Below are positions 54,386-64,000 of a stretch of 64,000 nt of DNA, piece after piece. Where the stretch lies: NCBI GenBank assembly GCA_037447655.1, contig JBBHKE010001684.1, positions 511,090 through 575,089 on the forward strand. The letters are read 5' to 3'. Below the pieces are notes generated by a model that was not told the DNA's origin, made no database searches, and saw only the letters and a list, made by a program, of their open reading frames with translations. Source of the DNA: Zygnema cylindricum. Taxonomy: Eukaryota > Streptophyta > Zygnematophyceae > Zygnematales > Zygnemataceae. The translations under genes and the position numbers were made by a program. Each line of letters begins with the position of its first letter. The first letter of the stretch is position 1.

Positions 54386-56099
54386 TACCGTATACTACTA
54401 CACCGCGAATCGTAATTAGAGTAATGAAAAAATTAGAGTAAAAAAACAAAAAACAAAAATTAGAGTAATGGACGCTAATTGATGTCATAGACCTTTTTCA
54501 ACTATGAACTTTACTCTAATTTTTTTAATTATTCTATATTGGGTTATGTCGGTGATAATTATGTGCGCGCTAATTGTCAACACTAACTTACGTAGACGTA
54601 CAAAATCTGTCAGTCCGTATGTTTTGACGTCATTATGACGTTAGTATTATTTGTCGCGTTGAATGTCAGTTACGTCGACCACCGTTGAAGGTTACATGTA
54701 AAATAAGCGCAGTTACATAATCAACTATCAAACGTTATGAACGAATGAATTACGGTTGTAGTTCGAATGTAAACAACATTTCCGTTGCGTTGTTTGGATT
54801 TTCATATGATAAAAGTACTTTTGAACTCTAATAACGTCGCACTTTGGTGGTTAATATTTGAGTTATTTTAAGTTAATAAGGTGTCTTTACTCTAATAAAG
54901 TTGCAATCTGTTGCCTAAGTTACGGAAGGCACACGTATTACAGTAAATATTGAACCTAATTTTGTCGCAATTTACAATTATCTTGATGAATCGACGTAAC
55001 GCGACATATTATTGGATGACCACAATTACACGTGGCTGATTTATAAACCGCAAAAACGTCACGGCTGCAAAACAACGATAATACGAAATCGTCTGTCCTT
55101 TTGGTCTCTCTTAAATTAAAATTTCGTACATTCCATATGCTGCATCGTTTTCATAGCGCATTCGTATAATTTTTCTGCGGCAACTTTTACAGATTCCCGC
55201 TTCGTTTTTGAGATTTTACAAAAGGTGAGATTCGAAATTTAAAACCAAATATAAAATCTAAATTTTCAACCCACCCTCCTTTCATAATGGATTGCCTTGT
55301 TTTTTTACCTCTCACTTTTTCTAATTTTCCCATATATATTGCACTCGTGGAAGAAGCTTCGAGCGGAGATGACAACACACGGGCGGAGTGTGGGGACTCA
55401 GTCTACAGCTATCAACCCGCAGGTGTTCAGCCGGAAAAAACAACATGATACAACCAAAAGTGACGAATAATCACCTGGATGATCTCTGAGGACCGGGCGA
55501 ACGGATACAAAAACCTCATTCTCATAACTATGAAAAAGTTTCTCGAACAGTTTTCGGGAAGTCATTCCTGTAGTAAGTTTTCCTAAAACTCTCCTCCCCT
55601 TTACCTCATCAACCCATGAAATAAAGATAAAAAAAAGATAAAAAGGAAGATAAATGAAATGTTGTTTTCTTTTTTGATCCATTGATTTTTTTTCTTCTTT
55701 TTTTTATTTTTTTTATTCTAAATTTTGAATTCTTTGGTTTTCCAAGTACAGTTTCTAAAAAATCAGTTTTATACAAAACAAGAGTTCGAACTAAACATGA
55801 GTTAATTACATTTGATGTTTAATCATTGGACCAAAAATTGATATGGACTTTCCCTCGTGACTTTCATACGAGGGCAACTTTAAAGAAAATCTATATCCAG
55901 AGTGACTCCATAAGTTGACAAAGGAAATCAACACTAATTATGGAGTGGTGTGGATCCATAAAATAGGATGACTTGAAACTTTGTGGAAGTCGTTTTAGAG
56001 GTTTTTTTGTCATTTTAGAGTTTCCTCCCATCTTCCTCCTCCTCCCTTCTTCCTTCTCCTCCTCCCTCTTTGGCAGATGAATTTCGTATTTGAGAAATT

Positions 56100-56575
56100 T
56101 TGGTGTCTCTGAGATCCAAACTGAAAGTGAAACTGAAACTGAAATCGAAATCAAAACTGAAATCGAAATCAAAACTGAAACTGAAAACACTGAAACTCTA
56201 ACTAATGCCAACTAATACCAAAAGTAAAACTGCAACTGAAATCAAAACTGAAACTGGAATTGAAACCAAAACCAAAACTGAAACTGGAACCAAAAATGAC
56301 AACTAGTAGACGGAAAACACCCAAAAAAGCAAAAAACAACAAACGAAACACCAAAAGAAAAAGCTAACACCTAACAACAAAACCCTAACATAACTAAAAA
56401 TCTATGCAAAGCAACCACGTAAGTCCCCGAATGGTTTACCATCGCGCTTTTTAATAAAGTCAGCCCATTACTTCTAATTAAAAGTAAAACTGCAACTGAA
56501 ATCAAAACTGAAACTGTAACTGAAATTGAATCTGGAATTGAAACCAAAACCAAAACTGAAACTAGAACCAAGTTT
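56100..56575. repeat. Hexamer-like GAAACT/GAAATC array with a duplicated 80-90 bp block
   Basis: Runs of AAACTGAAACTGAAATCGA-type words. The block at 56219-56290 recurs at 56481-56573. It lies within T1. Confidence 0.75.
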
Positions 56576-57047
56576 GTGAAACTGAAATTAAAGCCGAAAT
56601 TGTAATTGTGGCTATAACGTCAGTTTTTACCCAAGTTGAATGGTGCAAAGGCATTGTAATACTTTCAATTGTCGATGCAAAAGCAACGCAACCAAACTCA
56701 AAAAACCTGTATAAAGTGTATTGCATCCTACTTTGAAAGTTTAAATCATTGGGAATTAAATATCATATTGTTCTATTTGATATCCTAAATAATAAAAAAA
56801 AGTGGAACCTAAATTTCATCCTCAAGTCCTTTGAGCGTCATTTGTCAATTAACGTGTTCCTTTTCCACTGAATTTTGTCTTTTTTTTCTATTTTTTCGTA
56901 AGTGATTTTCATTTTTGGTTTTTTTGATTCTATGCAAGATCTTCTAGCTTTGTTTCGTATTTTTCCAGTTTCGGTGTTTCCATACACTTGGATACTTTAG
57001 CTTCGACGATTGGAGGAACGATTTGCCCAACAGGAATATATAATAGC

Positions 57048-57117
57048 AGTGTAGGAGTGACGTAGTTTTGTAGTTTTTGTTAAGTGTAGGAGTGACGTAA
57101 TTTTGTAGTTTTTGTTA
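57048..57117. repeat. 35-bp tandem duplication
   Basis: Two consecutive copies starting AGTGTAGGAGTGACGTA (57048-57082, 57083-57117), one substitution apart. Confidence 0.85.
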
Positions 57118-57499
57118 CCTTTGGCTTGTCTTACCTGTTTATAAAACGTAAAGAGTGTAAAGATTTAGGAGTAAGGAGTTATCACACACTATTAAAGGGG
57201 TAATACGTCGCGTAGTGTGTCTCTTACTATAATGTCATTATTTTTGCAACTTTTTTTTTACTTCATTGTGAAGCATGTATGCCAAAACGATGTATAATAC
57301 AACCATTTTATGAAACACGTTTTTGTTTTTGCAATATATAAGTATGAGTGTAAGGGCGATGGTTCGTCACACTCAATATGTTACCGTGTGTTTGTCATTC
57401 ACTTATGGGAAACATGATGTCAAAACGGGTGGACAATATTTTTGTTCTAAGCTTTAATACACAAACATGTAGTTTTTTACATCATTGATATTAGCGACG

Positions 57500-57840
57500 A
57501 GCTCGCTTCATCGCTGCGCTGTCGCAGCAGTGACATGGAATATTTCATTGTAAGTTGTTCAGCGATGAATATTTCATTGTAAGTTGTTCAGCGATGACAG
57601 TTTCTCGTCGCCCGTAGGTTTTCCAGCGATGACATTGCCTCATAGCCAAAGGATTTTCCACAATGACACAACGTCCATATTGGTTTTTGGTTAAATGTCA
57701 ATATTGCCTTATTGTTGTTCAGCGACAACACATTCTCGTCGCTGGTTGGTATTCCAATGAGAGACAGTGCTAAACTCAAATGTTTGGACAACGATGACAA
57801 TGAACTATCGCTGGTTTATAATAAAAAAATTGTCATCATT
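57500..57840. repeat. Degenerate array around TTCAGCGATGACA
   Basis: A 29-bp unit ending GTTCAGCGATG is perfectly duplicated at 57539-57567 and 57568-57596. Looser copies with GCGATGACA/CTCGTCGCTGG words continue to 57830. Plant CACTA-type elements have similar GCGACGA subterminal words, but no CACTA terminus was seen. Confidence 0.6.
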
Positions 57841-58569
57841 CCATAGCAGTCGCAAACACGCAAAAAACAAAATCATTTGGTAAAAAACAAAAAAAACACA
57901 TATTTCAATAGAAAAAAGAGCATTAACATCCCCATTGGAGTATTATTCACTTAAAAATATTTAACATAATAAATATTTCATCACAATCATTTATTATTTA
58001 TGTCAAAAATGATAATTATTGCTCCAAAAAATTAACACTATATTACACACTATGAATCAGAATATAGTCTCTAAACTTCGGAAAACTTCTCTACCTTTCC
58101 ACTTTCTCATGAATCTTCTCTCTATTCTCTCCTTTGTATTCCCTTTTTATGCAAATGATTTCACTATCATCTTTTAGGGCAAGAAAAATATAAAGTCCAC
58201 TCTAATATGCTATCGGAAATAAATCAAACATATAAACAATAAAACAATAGCTGTACTTAAAACTGACTTCCGGTCCCTATCTCAAAACTAATGATTTTTG
58301 TTCATCGCCTACTTTTGTTCGTCAGTTACCGTACTTCGAATCCAGTACATGTTCCCATGCCTCCCTTAAAAATTTTTATGTCGATTGATAAAAAAAACAA
58401 AATGATATTCCATGGCATCGTTCACCAGTGGCACAATGTCGTCCTCCGTATGGCCCGGAACGCACGGTTAACTGACAAAGGTTCCGCGTTTTGCTGTTGG
58501 CCGGCGTTTTGCTGTTGGCCGCAGACACGGTCGCTCACCTCTAGATCCCTGTTGTGTTGACAAGCCTGT

Positions 58570-58850
58570 ATACATACCATCAAAAAGGTAAAATAGGCAA
58601 AATTGATAAATGTGTATTCCAAAAATCAAGATGGTGAAATGGGCAAAATTGATAAGAGTATATTTTGGGGGTCGTATTGGTAAAATGGGCAAATAATCAT
58701 AATTGGGCACTCTTTTTATGAAAATGATAACAAATCCTAAAAAAAAACAAATGGGGATACTTGTAATCAAAATGGTAATATGGGGGAAACTTGATAGGTG
58801 CACACTAGTGTGGTCAAAATGATAAAAATGTGAAAAATGGTAGTTTTTCT
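58570..58850. repeat. Degenerate 55-60 bp minisatellite
   Basis: The phrase ATGGGCAAAATTGATAA with variants recurs about five times. The 129-codon minus-strand frame here is a translation of this repeat. Confidence 0.6.
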
Positions 58851-61194
58851 TTCGCAAAAGGAAACTTTTGACGACTCTCAGAGTTAAACAAATTGACTTT
58901 TTCTACCAACTCATTTTTCACATTTTTTTCTCATCTTGTTACAGGCAAGAGGATGATTTTCAAAACAGACATGACATCATTAAAAAAAAAAAAAAAAAAG
59001 ACATATATAACATGTGACATTTAGTGTATTCAAAAAAATAAGACATGCCGATACATAAGAAAAGCTTGAGAACTTACTAGCAATTACACTGTTTTTATTT
59101 GAGGGAGATATAAGAGAGCAACTTTTCCCTTTCACCAAAAAAGAACATCCTCAATCACACAGCATAAATATTCCAAAACTTTCCATATACCTACAGTTGA
59201 TGAGTCTTCCTCGAATTTTCGAGGAGTTGAAATTTTTTACTGTTATAATCTTTTCTCGCCTTTCAATCGGGGCCCACAAATTCGAAATGAATGACATCTC
59301 TTGTGGTTCCGCTCAAACCCTAACAATGGACCTTTATTCCCCGATTAATGCATTTAAAATACTACTTTTTCCCACATTTGGTCTTTCGGTAGTAGCAATC
59401 GGCAATGGTCAATTTTCCTCATCGCCCTCGCCAAAATAAAAACCAACAAGTCTCCTAAATACGAACGATCTTGCCACGTCATCGATGGTGGAGTTGGCGG
59501 GTAGCAAAATGTTCGCCATTTCGTCTTGCAAAATTCACATATGTAAGAATATCGCGTGAAAGTTGTTGATGACGTGGGCGGAGTGTAATCCATGTCGGTA
59601 AAAGAGGAGGCGAGACTTTCACTGATCCCTGTTACAAAAATGTTGAACACACTTTCAGGATGGCGGCGTAGTCGTCAGATTCCACACTGAACCCTATAAA
59701 GAAAGAGTGGTTGTGATTGGTCCAAGAGGATTTTATTTTGTGAGGTCTGTCCGCATTTGGCGTGACCTTACGCCACATATCACCCACTCCAAATATTGTA
59801 TGTTTACTCTTTTTTTGTATATTTTGTTACTCTAATTCATGTCCAAGTATGTTAAAAAACCCATGTTAGAGTTTAAAGTTACTCCTTTTAAGGGATATTT
59901 CGGTAAAATTTACACTAAAACAGACGCGATCTTATATTAGAATAAAATTTTAATGAAATTGGTGCAAAGTTCCCTATTCTAGTTAAATACGCGGAACGTC
60001 AAACGGCAGTTACAAAGTTATAATAGAAATAAACGCAAACACGTGTTGTCGTCGTTATCCTATAAATTTGTAACATGTAACTTAAGGTTAATGTTCTTAC
60101 AGACGACGAAGTTGTCGACGGATGAAAGATATGCGAACGGATATTTTTCATTGTGATTGAGTCTTTTTGTTTATTGCGACTCCACGTGCGACCGCCGGTC
60201 TATTAAATCGGTATTTGTACCTTTTTATTTAAAAAAGTATAATATTGCACGGTTTGACGTCGTCCGTACTCCACACTATTTAAAAATAACCTATATTAGA
60301 ATTTTTTACACTAATTAAACCTCACCTAAATTAGAATAATGAAAAAAATGGAATCGATTACTATATTTGATGTTATATTGTCAAAATTTTGAGCGACCAA
60401 ATTAGAGTAATTTACTCTAATTACGATTCGCGGTGTAGAGTAGGGCACCACTAAGATTACTGTGTCGTACATAAAAGTACAGGTGTCGATGTACTTTTTG
60501 TACAGCCATCGTATGGCATGGCTGAAATGTTGACGCCTGCCATATCCGGATTAGTTCCCATATTCTCCGGGGATGCCGTAAGCCATTGACGTCGTGCCAT
60601 GTGGCGCTTAACGTGGTGCTGACCAAAAAACGCCAAATCGCCTATTCCGCGATTTCGGTGCCTATCATGGCCGTTCGACTAAAACTGGCATTTGATTCTA
60701 GCCATCGAAAATCAATGGGCGGTATTTGTTTCGCTGTCGAAACAAATACGCGTTACACATTTCGCGAAGTACCGTTCGCCGTACTTATGTTTTAAGGGTG
60801 TCTATGTTGCATGTTTGTTCGCGCCGCTAAATGAATTCATGTAGGCGTATAGATTTATATATGTATCAAACCCTATATGTCTCAGCACCGATACTAGACT
60901 ATAAGATAAATCTACCGGCTATTTTTGACCTGACGGACGGTAGGTACCAGGATCAAATGTTGTGTCCGTCAAATATATTTTGGTAAACCTACCAAAATCT
61001 AACGCTTGTCTCTCTTTCTCTAGACAGCATAGGCAGCCATGGCTCTAGCTCCCACTTTAACCTTCAGTGACTGCGACAAGTTAGGAAGCTGAAGAGAGGA
61101 GTTAGAGGCAAACTCCCTCCGCTTCTTTTATGCATGTCATTTTAGACCTAAAAAATACTAAAAGAACCATTAATTTCTACACTCCCTTTATTTT

Positions 61195-62760
61195 CTAGTC
61201 ACTCTTTAATTTCAGACCACACTTCTCACTGCAAAAAATTAGCTTAGGGGAAGGCACACGTTTGATCATCATATCTGCTACCATCTCGCTATTTGGTCTG
61301 TTCTCTAAACTAATTATTTTGTTTTCTACCTTCTCTCTAACAAAGCTAAGTCTAATGTCCATGTGTTTGGCTTTAAAATGATATTTAGGATTTGCAGTAA
61401 TAGCGATTGCTGCCTGATTATCACAAAAAAATGTGCACACCATTCTTAAGGTGACGAAGCTCACCAAGAAAAGACTTGACCCACATCAATTTTTTACACC
61501 AGAGCAAGAGGCCATATACTCACCCTCCATAGTGGACTAAGAAATATCCTTTTGTTGCTTGCTACTCCAGCAACAAGCCCCATCACCCAGATATAATACA
61601 TATCCATAAGTACATCTCCTCCTCAGAGCATCACCGTAACTAGCATCACTCCAAGTAGTGATGTCATTATTCCCCCCACCCAAATGCAACCATAGATCTG
61701 TAGTTTCTATTAAATATCTAAGGACTCTCTAAGCTATTCCTAATCTCTCTTAGTGGGAGCATTTAGACTTCTAGTCATCACTCCTACATCTGCAGCTAAA
61801 TATGTCCGGGCACAATTCATAAAATAGATTAGGCTTCTAGCACTGGGTAAAGAATATTGCATGAACCGTTTCAGAATAATTCCTCGTCTAAGATTATGAC
61901 TCCTTCTTCCACACTCCCCTCACTTCCCTTTTTTAACTCCATTCGAGTTGTACAACTATTAGCCTTATCCTTCTGAAAATTTTCCAGCATGTTCTCTATT
62001 GCTTTTTTTTGAGTTAGATTATAATCTTTCTTTCTCGGTCTCTTTCTACTTGAATTCCCAAAATATATCTTGCCTCCCCCATATCTTTTATCTCAAATCC
62101 CCCCTTAAGATCGGATTTCATTTTATTAATTTTTTCAATTGATTCACTTAAAACAAGCATATCATCAATAAAATTAAAATAAAAACAGCACCTTCCTCAT
62201 CTTCAAAAATATAGGATGAGTGATCTGAGCTGATCCGAATGTATCCTTGACTGGTAAGAAGCTCATCAAGGTTGTTATTCCACTGTTAGGGCGCATGTTT
62301 CAAGCCATATAAAGATTTAATCAGCCGGCATACCTTTCTCTCCTCTCCTTGCTCCACAAATCCTTCTGGTTGTCGCATGAAGATATCCTCTTACAATTCT
62401 CCATGCAAAAAGGTTGTTTTGATGTCCATCTAGTGCACCTCTATGTCTTTACTGCCAGTCACCAGAGGGCGGGGAGGACCTACACCCGGGCAAAACCTCA
62501 GTCGCTTCATCTTTTCCAAATCCCTTTGCCATTAACCAGGTTTTAGGCTACCAATGGTGTTGCTTATTCCACTTTACTTTGAATAACGACCCAGACCATT
62601 AGTTTTTTGATTATGGACAATCCTGACTCTGGATCGACTGTCATAATTGAGGCCATCTCCTCATTGGTGGTTTTCTTCCACCAGTTCCTTTCTGGACAAT
62701 CCATCGCTTCTCCATAAGTTTGAGGTTCATCCGGATGAGATGGTTTTGTTACTTTGTTAT
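61195..62760 (-). pseudogene. A4 reverse transcriptase and RNase H, degraded
   Basis: The RNase H tail is open 61467-61195 (FFCDNQAAIAITANPKYHF, HMDIRLSFVREKVENKI). Upstream blocks match A1 at nucleotide level with frequent indels and stops. The YVDD region near 62160-62180 is frame-disrupted, and the stretch around 62450-62620 is scrambled relative to A1 and A3. Confidence 0.85.
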
Positions 62761-64000
62761 TAACCTATTTTTCTTGCAACCTTTTGCTACTTTTTCTTCA
62801 TCCCTCAAAATCTGTGGCCGGAATAGATGGTTCCCTTTGGTTCTTTATAACAATCTCGGCTTCTCCCCTATCCCTCGATTTCGAATTAATTTCCACCATG
62901 TCTTGTGCTTCGGGTAGAGTTGTCACTGAACTTTCCATGGCCGAGTCCTTCTCGGTCTGATTTGTACCTGTAAGAATGTCATCTTCTCTGAAACTTGGAT
63001 AGTTAGGAAGCTCAAAGTTATCGGATTTTTCTGACTCAAATCTGATTTTTACTGACTTTGTATACTAAAGGGATCCACAAAATTTCCTTCATCCATAACT
63101 ACTAGATGCTTTACTAAGATTATATCTTCTCTTTTTAGATCATAAACTCTATATCCTTTTAAATCCTCATTATATCCTAATAATAACCACGGTTTTCTTT
63201 TACGCTCTAGCTTCGAATTAGACCGATCTGTATCTACACTGAACACTTGACTCTCGAAAACCTTGAAGTGAGATATGTCTGGTTTCTCGCCGGTCCATCT
63301 CTCATATGGTGTTTGGCCTTTTACCGCTGAAGTAAGAACTCTATTTTTGAGGTAATTAGCATAGTTCATTGCTTTGACCCAAAACCTTTTTCCTATCTTC
63401 TTTTCCGACAACATACTTCTTGCACTATCACTTAGTGTCCTATTTTATCTTTTAGCTACCCCATTCTATTCCGGGTTTTCTAGATTTCTCCAAAAATCCT
63501 CAAACTGGTTGGAGGTATACTTTCCACCTTTGTCACTCCTTACTATCTTGATTGGGGTTTCATGGAGTTTTTCACCCCATGCTTTATATTGTCTAAAACA
63601 TTCGTGAGTGTGTGACTTATTTTTCAAAAAATACACAATGGAATACCAAGACAAATCATTAGTGATAGTCATAATAAATCTCTTCTCCCCGGGTGAGGGC
63701 ACTTTGGCCGGTCCCCAAATATTTGTGTGTACTAAATCTAGTATATTTTCTCCCTTATAGTTAGCATTTTTTGGGAAGGGGAACTTGTGTGCTTTACCTT
63801 GAGCACATCCACTACAATCACTTAGATTCTCACTCTCACCGAACTGAATCCCTTCCACTACTCCCATCTTTTTCATCTCTGTTATCTTATCTAAATTCAC
63901 ATGCCCAAGCCACAACATTATATCATGAACACCAGCATAATAAAGTTTTTTCTTTTCATTGTTTAAAATCAGCCTAAACATCCCTTGACTACCATTTTCA
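62761..64000 (-). pseudogene. A4 integrase, continues outside window
   Basis: Open 63981-63466 and 63414-63049: LWLGHVNLDKITEMKKMG (first His block shortened), CSGCAQGKAHKFPFPK, HTNIWGPAK (catalytic Asp replaced by Asn), RSDKGGKYTSNQF, a deletion in the VPENPKQNGVAER block near 63480, then KIGKRFWVKAMNYANYL and GYNEDLKGYRVYDL. Catalytically dead. Confidence 0.87.

Larger units (their letters stand above)
54401..60435. mobile_element. T1: 6035-bp TIR element with TA duplication and no recognised transposase
   Basis: Perfect 24-bp terminal inverted repeats (54401-54424 and 60412-60435) beginning CACCGCGAATCGTAATTAGA, flanked by TA (54399-54400, 60436-60437). The A4 LTR continues on both sides with one TA in the aligned empty LTR. 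Copies of TTAGAGTAA cluster within about 500-650 bp of each end, as in transposase-binding subterminal regions. The interior (55000-59700) is AT-rich with several tandem repeats and no transposase I can recognise; the longest minus-strand frames (55398-55682, 58468-58857) are unconvincing. The TIR type relates it to MITE1. Confidence 0.8.
52577..61181 (-). repeat. A4 3' LTR, opened by nested DNA elements
   Basis: The left part matches the A LTR end (TGCAACTCTGAGACCTCC on the plus strand, the reverse of GTCTCAGAGTTTCA). The right part ends TTTCTACA at 61181. Aligned to A1, the two parts meet at TACTA/GAGT without lost sequence. tRNA-like module at 60894-60972. Confidence 0.85.
52577..64000 (-). 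mobile_element. Copia element A4, 3' LTR and pol, 5' end outside window
   Basis: Minus-strand A-family copy. The 3' LTR is 52577-52859 plus 60436-61181, interrupted by the hAT-like MITE (with MITE1 inside) and T1. Polypurine-like tract at 61182-61194, pol from 61195 leftward-reading to beyond 64000. More decayed than A1 or A3. Confidence 0.88.

Noticed and set aside
55398-55682. 94-codon minus-strand frame in T1 with a hydrophobic start
   Set aside because: Looks superficially like a signal peptide, but there is no known domain, and the hydrophobic part comes from T-rich DNA. Could be revisited if transcripts exist.
55891-56211. 106-codon minus-strand frame with SVSVLISIS repeats
   Set aside because: Translation of the GAAACT/GAAATC array.
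58468-58857. 129-codon minus-strand frame rich in Phe/Ile/Tyr
   Set aside because: Translation of a degenerate 55-60 bp minisatellite.

Overview
This is eukaryotic, AT-rich, repeat-dominated DNA. It contains one piece of a probable host gene, an intron-free GT92-like glycosyltransferase at the left edge. Nearly everything else is nested transposable elements, mostly Ty1/copia LTR retrotransposons. A plant or algal genome is my best guess. The copia primer-binding sites (GGTTATGGGCCCACC) complement the anticodon arm of a plant-type initiator tRNA-Met as I recall it, but no sequence here names the species.

Layout: 1-705 glycosyltransferase 3' part; 706-2410 no clear gene; 2411-3062 copia Gag remnant (G); 3075-4294 Gag half of an A-family copia element (A2); 4295-10713 nearly complete A-family element on the minus strand (A1) with two 1038-bp LTRs; 10720-12230 decayed Gag of another LTR element, probably Ty3/gypsy-like; 12231-15289 unassigned DNA with a 235-bp direct repeat and a 20-bp minisatellite.

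From 15290 to about 49574 there is one large nest. Old copia element C survives in three pieces (15290-16176, 22538-22868, 31685-33003). Element B (16177-22537) and element E (22869-31684) split it. E's 3' LTR carries two LTR-like insertions, R1 and R4. Element F follows as LTR-body-LTR-body (33004-49574). F1 carries R5 between Gag and protease. The shared F LTR carries an R2-R3 unit (39886-47169), and R3 is itself split by A3 (41945-46633, minus strand). Target-site duplications fix the order of most of these insertions.

From 51500 there is a broken PIF/Harbinger-type transposase, then element A4 (minus strand, continuing past 64000). A4's 3' LTR is opened near one point by a hAT-like MITE (52860-53836) with a second MITE in its terminal TA, and by a 6035-bp TIR element (T1, 54401-60435) with perfect 24-bp TIRs and TA flanks but no recognisable transposase.

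How the parts work together: A, B and E share one design. The LTR abuts an internal initiator-tRNA primer site, the site itself holds an ATG in frame with Gag, and Gag-protease-integrase-RT-RNase H follows. All copies carry stops or frameshifts. The U3 of A and B LTRs holds a homologous antisense tRNA-like module, which is the most unusual signal in the window.
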